In this document: in pieces, positions 8,779 to 19,255 of the stretch | Numbering within the stretch: the stretch's first letter is position 1 | How the letters are laid out: each line of letters opens with the position of its first letter | NCBI GenBank assembly: GCA_011391215.1 | Contig: JAABQX010000008.1 | Span: 1 to 51,641 of the forward strand | Direction of reading: 5' to 3' | Length of the DNA stretch: 51,641 nucleotides | DNA from: Rhodocyclaceae bacterium | Lineage (GTDB): Bacteria; Pseudomonadota; Gammaproteobacteria; Burkholderiales; Rhodocyclaceae | The notes under the pieces: generated by a model | The model's input: the letters and a program-made list of their open reading frames with translations, nothing else | The model's database searches: none | What the model was told of the DNA's origin: nothing | Program-made: the position numbers and the translations under genes

Positions 8779-10041
8779 ATGAACGACAAAACCACCGGTG
8801 CCAACCCTGCCCCAAAGGCCTCGTCAGCAGACGACTCCGTCGCCGGCATGCCGGCACGACTGCTGCGGCATTTCATCGAGCGGGCGGCGTTGTCCATCGT
8901 GCTCATCGTGGCGCTCGCATCCTTGGGTTTCCATCACGTCTTCGTCAACGAACTGAGCAAGTTCGGCGAGGAGACGGCAACGCAACTCGGCAAGCTGATC
9001 AGCACCACCGAGCTCGACGCCCTCTACCCTCGCGGCAGCACGGAGCAATCGATTCGCATCGAGCCCCGCAACGTCTCAACCTTCGACCGACGCATCCGCC
9101 CCATTCTCGACGCGTTCCGCATTCACGACCTGCGGATGTTCGCGCGGGATGGACGCATCGTCTACAGTACCGAAAGCGTCGAGGTCGGCACCTATAAGGC
9201 CAACCCGCTGCTGACTGCCGCCATCAAGCAAGGCGTGGCTGAATCGCACATCGAAGAAACCCACCACACGGGAACGGGGCACCAGCACGACCATGCCTCG
9301 TCGATGGTAGCGACCTATGCGCCGATTCTCATCGACGGCAAGATTGTCGGCGCCATCGAAACCTACACCGACGTTTCCCTCATACAAAATCGCGTTTATT
9401 CGGCCCTGTTCAGTACGCTGGCCATTCTCAGCGTACTGCTCGGCGGCGGTTTCCTCATCATCTACCTGCCCATGCGCCACGGCATGCAGGCGCTCAACCG
9501 GCTTTCCAACGAGCTACAGGTGCGGGCCACCACCGACGTCTTGACAGGCCTGCCCAACCGGCGGACCGTGCTCGAAGCGTTGGTGCATGAGCATGCCCGC
9601 ATCACCCGGTCTGCGCCTCATCTCACCAACCCCGGCCTGACCATCGCAGTGCTCGACATTGACCATTTCAAACGCATCAACGACACACTCGGGCACCAGG
9701 CCGGCGACGATGTCCTGCGGCAGTTCGCCCAACGTCTGCAGTCCAGGTTGCGGCCCTACGACATTGCCGGGCGCACCGGCGGCGAAGAATTCCTGGTGGT
9801 ATTTCCCGACACCAACCTGACTGACGGGCTGATGGCCGCAGAACGCCTGCGTGCCGCCATTGGTGGCAGCCCATTCACGGCAAGTGATAAGCCACTACCC
9901 GTCACGGTCAGCATCGGCATCGCCACACTGCACGGCGCCATGGAGGGCGTCGACGCCCTCATCGCCCGCGCCGATGCCGCGCTCTACGAAGCAAAAGCCG
10001 CCGGGCGCGACCGCGTCAGTGTCGCCGGGGAAACGCCATGA
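8779..10041 (+). CDS. Membrane-bound diguanylate cyclase (GGDEF)
   Basis: 420 aa. A membrane segment near 37-55 and a second near 210-230 bracket a periplasmic sensor region with a His-rich patch (ETHHTGTGHQHDHASS). A GGDEF domain begins near 255. The active-site motif is GGEEF at 334-338, and an inhibitory-site RxxD (RPYD, 325-328) lies five residues upstream, so product inhibition by c-di-GMP is expected. It condenses two GTP to c-di-GMP. It is divergent from the CHASE2 cyclase across about 105 bases. The next DNA downstream is remnants of other c-di-GMP genes. The His patch might bind a metal, but that is speculation. Confidence 0.92.
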   Translation: MNDKTTGANPAPKASSADDSVAGMPARLLRHFIERAALSIVLIVALASLGFHHVFVNELSKFGEETATQLGKLISTTELDALYPRGSTEQSIRIEPRNVSTFDRRIRPILDAFRIHDLRMFARDGRIVYSTESVEVGTYKANPLLTAAIKQGVAESHIEETHHTGTGHQHDHASSMVATYAPILIDGKIVGAIETYTDVSLIQNRVYSALFSTLAILSVLLGGGFLIIYLPMRHGMQALNRLSNELQVRATTDVLTGLPNRRTVLEALVHEHARITRSAPHLTNPGLTIAVLDIDHFKRINDTLGHQAGDDVLRQFAQRLQSRLRPYDIAGRTGGEEFLVVFPDTNLTDGLMAAERLRAAIGGSPFTASDKPLPVTVSIGIATLHGAMEGVDALIARADAALYEAKAAGRDRVSVAGETP

Positions 10042-10064
10042 CTCGAAGCGCTTGCACGGTGCGC

Positions 10065-10455
10065 TCAATCGAGGAAGTTTTCGCGTACAGCGGCAAAGTC
10101 GAACAGGTTGGCGAGCAGACAATCGACTAGCCGTGGGTCGAATTGCGTGCCACGCTGCTTGCAGATGAAATCCGTGATGGCATCAAGTCCCCAGGGTTCC
10201 TTGTAGCAGAGGCGCGTCCCCAATGCATCGAATACGTCGGCCAGTGCGCCGATGCGCCCGTAGATGTGAATTTCCTCCCCCTTGTACCCTCGTGGATAGC
10301 CAGTGCCATCCCACTTTTCATGGTGCTGGCCGGCGATGATCGCCGCCGCCTTGAGTATTTCGCGATCCGACTTCACCAGGAAGGACTCGCCCATGATGGC
10401 GTAGTCGCACATGAGCAAATATTCCTCGCCATCGAGCTTGCCGGGTTTGTTCAAA
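10065..10455 (-). pseudogene. HD-GYP phosphodiesterase remnant (C-terminal part only)
   Basis: The minus strand encodes the last 125 or so residues of an HD-GYP c-di-GMP phosphodiesterase: KPGKLDGEEYLLM, HHEKWDGTGYPRGYKGEE, GRIGALADVFDAL, then a stop at 10065-10067. The N-terminal half, with the catalytic HD pair and earlier His residues, is missing. Upstream of about 10455 the same open frame is merely the antisense of the GGDEF-EAL remnant, so the apparently open 245-codon frame is a composite and not a gene. It is unlikely to be functional. Confidence 0.75.
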
Positions 10456-10990
10456 GCGTTTCGGCGTCGATCGGCGCGGTTTATCTCAGCGGCGCCGACT
10501 GGCACGAAACCGAGGTAATGCAGCAGGCCTTGATTGTGCTGGGCCGCGCCAAGCACTAGACGCGCGGCGAATACGTGACCTACACCGACGCCATGGCGCG
10601 TGAATCGCGTACCCGTCTCGACCTGCTGCACGAACTCCGCATAACGATGCGCCAGCAGAAAATGGCCCTTTATTTTCAGCCGCAGATCGAACTCGGTAGC
10701 GGCCGCGTGGTCGGCGCCGAAGCTTTGCTGCGCTGGCGCCACGACGACAGCAGCTGCGGGTCGGGCGATAGTATCGCCGAGATGGTTGCCGCCCTCGGCC
10801 ATACGCTGCAGTTAAAGACCGTTGCCGAGGGCGTCGAAACCGCCGAACAGGCGGAGACGGTGCGGCGCTGGGGCTGCCCCATTACGCCCAGGGGGTTTAT
10901 TATTCACCTGCCGTCACCTCACGCGAGTTCATCACCTAGGTCAAGGCCTACCACTCACGCTTGAGCAAGTATGTGACGGGCCAGTCGTGA
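10450..10990 (+). pseudogene. GGDEF-EAL protein remnant with stops, deletion and frameshift
   Basis: Fragments in order: the GGDEF C-terminus (VSASIGAVYLSG... to GRAKH), an in-frame TAG at 10557-10559, then the EAL start (ALYFQPQIELGSGRVVGAEALLRWRH). A large internal deletion follows after DDSSCGSGD. Next comes the EAL end (LKTVAEGVETAEQAETVRRWGC), a frameshift near 10880 into YAQGVYYSPAVTSREFIT, a TAG at 10937-10939, then VKAYHSRLSKYVTGQS and a final TGA. The DNA order matches a canonical GGDEF-EAL protein, so this is decay of one gene. It abuts the HD-GYP remnant on the other strand near 10450. Confidence 0.8.
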
Positions 10991-11012
10991 TCATATAGCT
11001 GACGCAATCACC

Positions 11013-11036
11013 TTTGTCGGCGCTGGCGCTACGGCC
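11013..11036 (+). repeat. Interspersed element, copy 4
   Basis: Two mismatches to the core, with TTT in place of the A run. It lies in the 100-base gap before the FecR-domain gene. Downstream bases to about 11055 (GCCCGCCGGCGC) can pair back with GGCGCTGGCG. Confidence 0.65.
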
Positions 11037-11090
11037 TCTGCCCGCCGGCGCGTTGGGCCAAGAAACTGTTTCTTAACCTGGAGAAAAGCC

Positions 11091-11528
11091 ATGCGTTACC
11101 TGATGATGTTCGCAACTCTGCTGTTTGCTTTACCGCTCAAGGCTGATCCTGCGCCGATCGGCTATATCAAGACAGTCTCCGGAGAGGCGCATGTCATCTC
11201 CGCAGGGGCAAAGGTCAAGGCGCAGTCCGGCACCCCCGTTTTCGAGGGCAGCCAGCTCAAGACCGGCCCGAAAAGCACGCTGGGCGTGACCTTCAAGGAC
11301 GAGACGGTGATGTCATTCGGCCCGGATACGGAGCTCACGGTAGATGAGTATCTGTACGCGCCCAGCCAGGGGAAATTGAAACTGGGCAGCAAGCTGGCCA
11401 AGGGCAGCATGAACTATGTCTCCGGCGTGATTGCCAAGCTGCAACCGGATGCGGTTTCGGTAACGACCCCGACCGGTACGATCGGCGTACGCGGCACGCA
11501 GTTTGTCGTCAAGGTCGAGGAGGAGTGA
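11091..11528 (+). CDS. FecR-domain periplasmic protein
   Basis: 145 aa. A signal peptide (MRYLMMFATLLFALPLKA) should be cleaved near residue 18. The rest is a FecR domain (GEAHVISAGAKVKAQSGTPV, LKTGPKSTLGVTFKDETVMSFGP, TPTGTIGVRGTQF). The protein lacks the membrane segment of true FecR sigma regulators, so it is a small secreted FecR-fold protein of unknown job. A GGAG ribosome-binding site lies at 11080-11083. The OmpA lipoprotein follows after 4 bases, so both are probably one transcript. Confidence 0.85.
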   Translation: MRYLMMFATLLFALPLKADPAPIGYIKTVSGEAHVISAGAKVKAQSGTPVFEGSQLKTGPKSTLGVTFKDETVMSFGPDTELTVDEYLYAPSQGKLKLGSKLAKGSMNYVSGVIAKLQPDAVSVTTPTGTIGVRGTQFVVKVEEE

Positions 11529-11532
11529 GCAC

Positions 11533-12132
11533 ATGAACAAGATCGCCATCAACGCCGCCGCGCCCTTGCTTGCCGCCCTGCTGCTCGGCGCCTGCGCCAG
11601 CAAGCCGGTTTCCTACGTCACCCTGCTGGAAAGCCCCGACGGCACGACCGGCAAGGTCGTCGTCCAGGGCAGCAAGGGCGAACAGGTGATCGACAAGGCG
11701 CGTTATGCCGTGCCGATGGATGGAGCGACGGCGGCTGCACCGGTCAATGAAGAAAAGTTTAAGAATGATTTCTCTGCTGCAATGGGGGCACGCCCGCTGC
11801 TGCCGGAGCGCTTCCTGCTGTATTTCGAAAGCGGCGGCGCCAAGCTGACCGCCGACTCCGAGGCACTATTGCCGAAGATCGTCGAGAGCGCGGCAAAACG
11901 TCCGGGCGTTGATGTTTCCATCATCGGCCATACTGACACGGCAGGGAAAGCCGAGATCAACGAAGGGCTAGCCCTGCAACGCGCGCAGGCCACCGCCGGT
12001 CTGCTCAAGGAAAAGGGCCTTAAGGCCGATGCGCTGAGCGTCGAGTCGCATGGGGAGCGCAACCTCCTGATCAAAACACCCGACGAAACCCCCGAACCAC
12101 GCAACCGGCGCGTCGAAATCTCGATCCGCTGA
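11533..12132 (+). CDS. OmpA-family outer-membrane lipoprotein
   Basis: 199 aa from the ATG at 11533; the upstream open frame to 11503 overlaps the FecR gene and lacks the leader. The signal has a lipobox LLGAC with the lipid-bearing Cys at about residue 21. The C-terminal 100 residues are an OmpA peptidoglycan-binding domain (LYFESGGAKLT, IIGHTDTAGKAEINEGLALQRAQAT, NRRVEISIR). It should anchor the outer membrane to the wall. It sits 4 bases after the FecR gene; the pair with a CHASE2 cyclase nearby suggests an envelope-linked signalling set, which is inference from context. Confidence 0.9.
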   Translation: MNKIAINAAAPLLAALLLGACASKPVSYVTLLESPDGTTGKVVVQGSKGEQVIDKARYAVPMDGATAAAPVNEEKFKNDFSAAMGARPLLPERFLLYFESGGAKLTADSEALLPKIVESAAKRPGVDVSIIGHTDTAGKAEINEGLALQRAQATAGLLKEKGLKADALSVESHGERNLLIKTPDETPEPRNRRVEISIR

Positions 12133-12201
12133 CGGTTCACGGCTGGGCAAGCAAGGCTGAGAAACTTTTGCCCCGGCGAACGAAGGGATAGGGCACACCG
12201 G

Positions 12202-12207
12202 TAAAAT
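12202..12207 (+). promoter_or_regulatory. Possible -10 box for the DAHP synthase gene
   Basis: TAAAAT lies 27 bases before the ATG, within the symmetrical stretch ACCGGTAAAATACCGGT. No convincing -35 is seen. The symmetry could be a regulator site, but no known operator was recognised. Confidence 0.3.
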
Positions 12208-12234
12208 ACCGGTTCCTGTCCTGGTGATTTATTT

Positions 12235-13314
12235 ATGCAACAAACCGAGAATCTCAACATCGAATCCTTCGACCCGATGCCGACGCCGGAGGAAATCCAC
12301 GCCCGCATCCCCATCACCGATGCGGCGGAAAAGTCGGTGCTGGCAGGACGGCGTGCCATCGAGGCGATCCTCGACCGGCGCGACCCCCGTCTCTTCGTCG
12401 TCGTCGGTCCCTGTTCGATCCATGACCCGGTAGCCGGCCTCGACTATGCGCGGCGTCTCAAGACCCTTGCCGACGAGGTGGCCGATACCCTGGTGCTGGT
12501 GATGCGCGTGTATTTCGAGAAGCCGCGCACGGCCACCGGCTGGAAGGGCTACATCAACGACCCGCGCATGGACGACAGCTTCCATATCGAGGAAGGCATG
12601 CAGAAGGCGCGTGCATTCCTGCTGGCCGTGAATGAACTTGGCCTGCCGGCTGGTACCGAGGCACTCGATCCGATTTCACCGCAATACCTGGGCGACCTGA
12701 TCGCCTGGACCGCCATTGGTGCACGCACTTCGGAATCGCAGACGCACCGCGAAATGTCGTCAGGCCTGTCGACACCGGTGGGATTCAAGAACGGTACCGA
12801 CGGTTCGCTCGACGCGGCGACCAACGCCATCATCTCCGCCTCGAAACCGCACAGCTTCCTCGGCATCAACTCCCAGGGACGCTCGGCCGTGACGCGCACA
12901 CGCGGTAATCGCTACGGTCATCTGGTGCTGCGTGGTGGTGGCGACCGGCCGAATTACGATACTGTCAGCGTGGCGCTGGCCGAGGCCGCCCTGGCCAAGG
13001 CCAAACTGCCACAAAACATGGTGGTCGATTGCTCGCACGCCAACAGCTACAAGAAGCCGGAACTCCAGCCGCTGGTGATGCACGACGTGGTCAACCAGAT
13101 CCGTCTCGGCAACAAATCCATCGTCGGCCTGATGATCGAAAGCAATATCGAGGCAGGCAACCAGTCGATTCCCGAGGACTTGTCCAAACTGAAATACGGC
13201 TGCTCTGTCACCGATGCGTGCGTCGATTGGCCCACTACGGAAAAAATGATTCGCGATGCGTATGACGCACTGCGCGGCCCATTGGCTGGACGGGCCGGAG
13301 GAAAGTCGATCTGA
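12235..13314 (+). CDS. 3-deoxy-7-phosphoheptulonate (DAHP) synthase, type I
   Basis: 359 aa, normal for AroF/G/H enzymes (about 350). It condenses phosphoenolpyruvate and erythrose 4-phosphate, the first step of the shikimate pathway to aromatic amino acids. Visible signatures: FVVVGPCSIHDP, MRVYFEKPRT, GFKNGTDG, the metal-site DCSHANSYKK, and IESNIEAGNQ. The feedback specificity (Phe, Tyr or Trp) was not assigned, so no gene letter is given. The stop TGA overlaps the ATG of the DUF1015 gene by one base, so the two are coupled. Confidence 0.95.
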   Translation: MQQTENLNIESFDPMPTPEEIHARIPITDAAEKSVLAGRRAIEAILDRRDPRLFVVVGPCSIHDPVAGLDYARRLKTLADEVADTLVLVMRVYFEKPRTATGWKGYINDPRMDDSFHIEEGMQKARAFLLAVNELGLPAGTEALDPISPQYLGDLIAWTAIGARTSESQTHREMSSGLSTPVGFKNGTDGSLDAATNAIISASKPHSFLGINSQGRSAVTRTRGNRYGHLVLRGGGDRPNYDTVSVALAEAALAKAKLPQNMVVDCSHANSYKKPELQPLVMHDVVNQIRLGNKSIVGLMIESNIEAGNQSIPEDLSKLKYGCSVTDACVDWPTTEKMIRDAYDALRGPLAGRAGGKSI

Positions 13315-14555
13315 TGACTCATTTGGAAAACTCGCTGATCAAACCATTGCGTGGGCTGCGCCCCGCACCTGGCCGTGCCGCCGAGGTCGCCGCTCCGCCC
13401 TATGACGTGCTTTCCTCCGCCGAGGCGCGCCAGCGCAGCGCCGGCAAACCCTGGTCCTTCCTGCACATTTCCAAGCCGGAAATCGACCTGCCGGTTGACG
13501 TCGATCCCTACGATCCCAGCGTCTATGCCAAGGCGGCCGAAAACCTCGGCAAGATGCTCGAATCCGGCGTGCTGGCACGCGATACGACAGCCTGCTACTA
13601 CGCCTACCGGCTGATAATGAACGGCCATGTCCAGACCGGGCTGGTCGCCACCGCATCGGTTTCCTGCTACGACAGCAACCGCATCCGCAAACATGAGTTC
13701 ACCCGCCCCGATAAAGAGGACGACCGGGTGCGCCAGATCGAGGCAACCAACGCCGAGACCGGGCCGGTGCTGCTGGCCTACCCGAACTCGAAAATCGCGG
13801 ATGCGTTGATAGACGCGATTGCCCAGGACGAACCGTCAGCGGATGTCACCGCTGACGATGGCATCCGCCACCAGATCTGGGTGCTCGACGATGCCGCAAA
13901 AATTGACGCCATCACGCGCTGCTTCGATGGCATGGAAGCGCTCTACATCGCCGACGGCCACCATCGTTCCGCCGCCGCGTCGCGCGTCGCTGCCGCGCGC
14001 CGGCAAGATGACCGCCAGTTGTCCAGCGAGTACTTTCTGGCAGTGATTTTTCCTCACCACCAGATGAAGATTTATGACTACAACCGCGTGGTGAAGGACC
14101 TGAACGGTCTCACGGCGGACGAATTTCTCGCCCGCCTCGGCGAAAAGTTTCTTGTCTCCCCCGCCTGCGACGCCGTCAAGCCGGCCTGTCCCGGCGAAGT
14201 TGGTCTCTATTTGCCGAAACGCTGGTATCGACTGAACATCGATCCGAAACTGTTTTCCGCCGATCCGGTCGCGGGTCTCGATGTCTCTCTGCTCTCCGAA
14301 CATGTGCTGGGCCCCCTGCTCGGTATCGCCGATCTGCGCCGCGACAAGCGCATTGATTTCGTCGGGGGCATCCGCGGCTTGAGCGAACTGGAAAAACGCG
14401 TGGATTCCGGTGAAATGGCCGTGGCATTCGCGCTCTATCCGACCCGGATGGATCAATTGATGGCGGTCGCCGACAGCAACCAGGTCATGCCGCCCAAATC
14501 GACCTGGTTCGAACCCAAACTGGCCGACGGACTCGTCTCGCACGTGCTCGATTGA
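13314..14555 (+). CDS. DUF1015 family protein
   Basis: 413 aa, full-length for DUF1015. The family signatures near the N-terminus (LRPAPGRAAEVAAPPYDVLS) and at the centre (IADGHHRSAAASRV) are present. No secretion signal or membrane segment is seen, so it is probably cytosolic. The family is widespread, often next to serine or aromatic biosynthesis genes, and its reaction in bacteria is not settled; I do not assign one. It starts on the last base of the DAHP synthase stop (ATGA), implying translational coupling. Three bases after its stop a copy of the interspersed element begins. Confidence 0.85.
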   Translation: MTHLENSLIKPLRGLRPAPGRAAEVAAPPYDVLSSAEARQRSAGKPWSFLHISKPEIDLPVDVDPYDPSVYAKAAENLGKMLESGVLARDTTACYYAYRLIMNGHVQTGLVATASVSCYDSNRIRKHEFTRPDKEDDRVRQIEATNAETGPVLLAYPNSKIADALIDAIAQDEPSADVTADDGIRHQIWVLDDAAKIDAITRCFDGMEALYIADGHHRSAAASRVAAARRQDDRQLSSEYFLAVIFPHHQMKIYDYNRVVKDLNGLTADEFLARLGEKFLVSPACDAVKPACPGEVGLYLPKRWYRLNIDPKLFSADPVAGLDVSLLSEHVLGPLLGIADLRRDKRIDFVGGIRGLSELEKRVDSGEMAVAFALYPTRMDQLMAVADSNQVMPPKSTWFEPKLADGLVSHVLD

Positions 14556-14558
14556 CGC

Positions 14559-14584
14559 AAAAAGTCGGCGCTGACGGGACGGCG
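14559..14584 (+). repeat. Interspersed element, copy 5, after the DUF1015 stop
   Basis: One mismatch to the core, preceded by five A, starting 3 bases after the TGA at 14553-14555 and in the gene's orientation. The tail to about 14607 (GCCAAGCCGAAGCCCCGCC) can pair with GGCG...GGC. Confidence 0.85.
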
Positions 14585-14627
14585 ACTGCCAAGCCGAAGC
14601 CCCGCCTTAACCCGATGCAATGCGACC

Positions 14628-14840
14628 GTGAAACTCTCAAGACTCTATCAGCCGCGGAATCCCCAGTTCTGGCTTCTGGTTGGACTCAATCTGCTTTCGA
14701 CCGCGATTTCCTACCTCCTTCGCAGCCAGGATCTCCCCATGTTGATCACCCTGGTTCTCGCGGCATTTGCGCTGGCGAATTTTGTAATTGGAATTCGCCT
14801 CGCCCTGCAACTCATGAGAGAGCGTCCCGACGAAGCCTGA
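14628..14840 (+). CDS. Small two-helix membrane protein
   Basis: 70 aa from a GTG at 14628. Two hydrophobic stretches (WLLVGLNLLSTAISYLL and MLITLVLAAFALANFVIGIRLALQLM) are separated by a short polar turn, ending in a charged tail. It lies just after the DUF1015 gene and the element copy. I do not recognise the family. Hydrophobic segments with codon use like the neighbours argue for a real gene, but the GTG start lacks a clear ribosome-binding site. Confidence 0.5.
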   Translation: MKLSRLYQPRNPQFWLLVGLNLLSTAISYLLRSQDLPMLITLVLAAFALANFVIGIRLALQLMRERPDEA

Positions 14841-14954
14841 CCAGAGAAACAGTAAGTATTTTTGGATTATTCGATACGTTTTATTCTGTTTTTCTTTTGT
14901 TTCAGCGACCACTATCCTTCATCTTGTCTAACCCCATATCAACAGGAGACCTCG

Positions 14955-15890
14955 ATGAAATCCCTTTCACTGCTCGCAGTTGTTGTCGCACTCGGCCTGT
15001 CCATAGGTGCTGGTGAGGCGGAGGCGGCCAAGCGCATTGGTTTAGGCAAGTCTTCCGGTATGCAACGCCAGATGACCCCGCCAGCCAAAGCTCCCGATGC
15101 CGCCCCAGTGCCGAAGCAAGCGACTCCCGCCAGCGCAGCCGCTCCGGCAGCTGCCGCTGCCCCCGGCGCCGCTGCACAAACCGGCCGCTCCTGGATGGGG
15201 CCGGTCGCCGGTCTGGCTGCCGGACTTGGTCTCGCTGCACTGGCCTCTCACTTCGGATTTGGCGAAGAGCTGGCCTCGTTCATGATGATGGCGCTACTGG
15301 CATTTGTCGTCATTGCGGCAGTCGGCTTCTTCATGCGCAAGCGCGCTGCAGGACAACAGCCCGCAATGGCGGGCGCAGGTGCGGGCAGAGCGCAGAACGC
15401 ATTCCAATACGCAGCTAATCGCGTCGAACCTGGTCATTCCGCATCGCGTGGTTACGACGTTTCGCTACCTGCCTCCCCGGAAAGCACCAACCTTGCAGAC
15501 AATAGTCAGGCAGCCGCCAATATTCCGGCCGATTTTGATGTAGCTGGCTTCGTGCGCAATGCAAAAGTGCATTACATCCGCTTGCAGGCCGCCAACGATG
15601 CCGGCAATCTGGATGACATCCTCGAGTTCACGACCCCCGAGATGTTTGCCGAGATCAAGCTGACCATCGCCGAGCGTGCCGGCCAGCCCCAAGTTACGGA
15701 CGTGGTTGCCATCGAAGCCGACGTCATTGATGTGGCCGAAGAAGACAGCCGTTACGTCGTCAGCGCCCGCTTCACAGGACAGATTCGCGAAGACAACGGC
15801 CCCGCCGAAAGCGTCGATGAAATCTGGCATCTGGTCAAGCCGCGCCATGGTAACGGCGGCTGGTTGCTGGCGGGTGTTCAGCAAGTCTAA
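14955..15890 (+). CDS. Tim44-like domain membrane protein
   Basis: 311 aa from the ATG at 14955, with AGGAGA just upstream (14944-14949). Signal-like N-terminus (SLSLLAVVVALGLSIGAGEAEAA), an Ala/Pro-rich linker at about 40-80, a glycine-rich hydrophobic stretch plus a membrane segment (ASFMMMALLAFVVIAAVGFFMRKR), then a C-terminal Tim44-like domain (DFDVAGFVRNAKVHYIRLQAANDAGNLDDI...). Bacterial members of this family are inner-membrane proteins of unknown role; the fold resembles the mitochondrial import subunit Tim44. It is convergent with guaA and ends before a shared terminator. Confidence 0.85.
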   Translation: MKSLSLLAVVVALGLSIGAGEAEAAKRIGLGKSSGMQRQMTPPAKAPDAAPVPKQATPASAAAPAAAAAPGAAAQTGRSWMGPVAGLAAGLGLAALASHFGFGEELASFMMMALLAFVVIAAVGFFMRKRAAGQQPAMAGAGAGRAQNAFQYAANRVEPGHSASRGYDVSLPASPESTNLADNSQAAANIPADFDVAGFVRNAKVHYIRLQAANDAGNLDDILEFTTPEMFAEIKLTIAERAGQPQVTDVVAIEADVIDVAEEDSRYVVSARFTGQIREDNGPAESVDEIWHLVKPRHGNGGWLLAGVQQV

Positions 15891-16000
15891 TAAATCTCAG
15901 CGGATTGCTTCCATCTCCAGGCACCACGCCTGTGTGAATGCCAGACATCCTCGTCACTTATTTCTTGCCTTTACCGCTCATTGACAATACAAGCAAACCA

Positions 16001-16023
16001 AAACGGCCCTGATTGGGCCGTTT
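16001..16023. terminator. Bidirectional terminator between the Tim44-like gene and guaA
   Basis: Perfect hairpin AAACGGCCC / GGGCCGTTT with a TGATT loop. The symmetrical A and T flanks let it work for both converging genes. guaA ends 40 bases beyond it. Confidence 0.8.
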
Positions 16024-16062
16024 GTTTCAATAATACCATTTAAAATCAATTAATTACTATAA

Positions 16063-17628
16063 TTACTCCCACTCGATTGTCCCCGGTGGTTTTCCAGTAA
16101 CATCATACACAACCCGACTTATTCCTCTGATTTCATTCACTATTCTATTCGAAACACGACCCAGCAGCTCGTGCGGAAGTTCGGCCCACTTGGCGGTCAT
16201 GAAATCTGAAGTTTGAACGGCACGCAGCGCCACGACGTAGTCGTAGGTGCGTCCGTCGCCCATCACGCCGACGCTTTTTACCGGCAGAAAAACGGCGAAA
16301 GCCTGGCTGGTCTTATCGTACCAGTCGGCAGCGCGCAGCTCGTCGATAAAAATGGCATCGGCGCGGCGCAGCAGTTCGGCGAATTCACTTTTCACTTCAC
16401 CGAGGATGCGCACCCCCAAGCCGGGACCGGGGAACGGATGGCGATAGACCATCTCGTGCGGCAGGCCGAGCGCGATACCCAGTTCGCGAACTTCGTCCTT
16501 GAACAACTCGCGCAATGGCTCCAGAAGTTTCAGGTTCAGCGTCTCCGGCAGGCCACCAACGTTGTGGTGGCTCTTGATGGTGTGCGCCTTCTTGGTCTTA
16601 CCGCCAGCGGATTCAATCACATCGGGGTAGATGGTGCCCTGTGCCAGCCATTTCGCTTTCGGCAGCTTCTGCGCCTCGGCCTGAAAAACTTCGACGAACT
16701 CGCGGCCGATGATTTTGCGTTTCTGCTCGGGGTCTGACACGCCCTTGAGGTGGCCTATAAACTGCGCGGTGGCATCGACGTGGATGACCTTAACACCAAG
16801 ATTGCGGGCGAAAGTCTGCATCACCTGCTCGCCTTCGTTGAGGCGCAGCAGGCCGTTATCGACGAACACGCAGGTCAGCTGATCGCCAATCGCCTTGTGT
16901 AGCAGTGCCGCAACGACGGAGGAATCGACGCCACCGGAAAGACCGAGGATTACCTCCTCATCACCCACCTGTTCGCGCACTTTGGCAATGGCTTCCTCGA
17001 CATAACCGGGCATGTTCCAGTCACAGCGGCAACCGCAGATGTCGCGCACGAAGTGAGCAAACATTTCGCGGCCCTTGAGGGTATGGGTGACTTCCGGATG
17101 GAACTGCACGGCGTAGAAACCGCGCGTTTCGTCAGCCATGGCAGCGATCGGCGTAGCGTCGTTACTGCCGATGACCTTGAAACCGGGCGGCAGTTCAGTC
17201 ACCTTATCGCCGTGCGACATCCACACCTCAAGCAAGCCGTGGCCTTCCGCATTGGTGCGATCCTGAATGCCATTGAACAACTTCGAATGGCTACGCGCAC
17301 GCATCTCGGCAAAACCAAATTCGCGCTTGCTGCTGCTTTCGACCTTGCCGCCGAGTTGTGTGGCCATGGTCTGCATGCCATAGCAGATACCGAGCACCGG
17401 AACACCAAGTTCAAAGACGACCTGCGGCGCTTTCCATTCCTCGGCTTCATAGACCGAGTTCGGTCCGCCCGAGAGGATGATGCCAGCCGGCGCAAAGTCG
17501 CGGATGAACTGCTCAGTGACATCGAAGGGGTGCAGTTCGCAATACACCTGCTGCTCGCGCACGCGGCGCGCGATCAATTGCGTGACTTGGGAACCGAAAT
17601 CGAGGATGAGGATTTTCTGGTGGGACAT
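16063..17628 (-). CDS. guaA: GMP synthase (glutamine-hydrolysing)
   Basis: 521 aa from MSHQKILIL at 17628 (E. coli GuaA 525 aa). The frame is open five codons further, but GAGG lies at the right distance before 17628. It converts XMP, glutamine and ATP to GMP. Order: class I glutamine amidotransferase with nucleophile Cys82 in GICYGMQ and HFHPEV-type residues ([10 protein letters not shown]), ATP pyrophosphatase domain with the PP-loop SGGVDSS near 230, and the C-terminal dimer domain ([32 protein letters not shown]). It follows guaB after 63 bases on the same strand, with a terminator-like hairpin between them. Confidence 0.97.
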   Translation of the reverse strand: MSHQKILILDFGSQVTQLIARRVREQQVYCELHPFDVTEQFIRDFAPAGIILSGGPNSVYEAEEWKAPQVVFELGVPVLGICYGMQTMATQLGGKVESSSKREFGFAEMRARSHSKLFNGIQDRTNAEGHGLLEVWMSHGDKVTELPPGFKVIGSNDATPIAAMADETRGFYAVQFHPEVTHTLKGREMFAHFVRDICGCRCDWNMPGYVEEAIAKVREQVGDEEVILGLSGGVDSSVVAALLHKAIGDQLTCVFVDNGLLRLNEGEQVMQTFARNLGVKVIHVDATAQFIGHLKGVSDPEQKRKIIGREFVEVFQAEAQKLPKAKWLAQGTIYPDVIESAGGKTKKAHTIKSHHNVGGLPETLNLKLLEPLRELFKDEVRELGIALGLPHEMVYRHPFPGPGLGVRILGEVKSEFAELLRRADAIFIDELRAADWYDKTSQAFAVFLPVKSVGVMGDGRTYDYVVALRAVQTSDFMTAKWAELPHELLGRVSNRIVNEIRGISRVVYDVTGKPPGTIEWE

Positions 17629-17645
17629 GATCTTGCCTCGCAAGT

Positions 17646-17673
17646 AAAAAAGGCGGCACTTGCAAGTGCCGCC
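17646..17673 (-). terminator. Terminator-like hairpin between guaB and guaA
   Basis: In the minus direction a perfect 10-base-pair stem (GGCGGCACTT, loop GC, AAGTGCCGCC) is followed at once by six T. This is a textbook intrinsic terminator placed inside what is usually one guaBA transcript. It may lower guaA relative to guaB or act as an attenuator. Confidence 0.75.
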
Positions 17674-17691
17674 CTGGGGTGTTTTGTCAGA

Positions 17692-19230
<1,539 letters not shown>

Positions 19231-19255
19231 TCATTCAACACCCCGTACGTATCTG

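Noticed and set aside
10065-10802. 245-codon frame as one intact HD-GYP gene
   Set aside because: Only the last 125 or so residues are HD-GYP; the rest is the antisense of the GGDEF-EAL remnant.
10990-11090. Possible mobile element boundary next to the c-di-GMP remnants
   Set aside because: No transposase, terminal repeats or target duplication could be seen.
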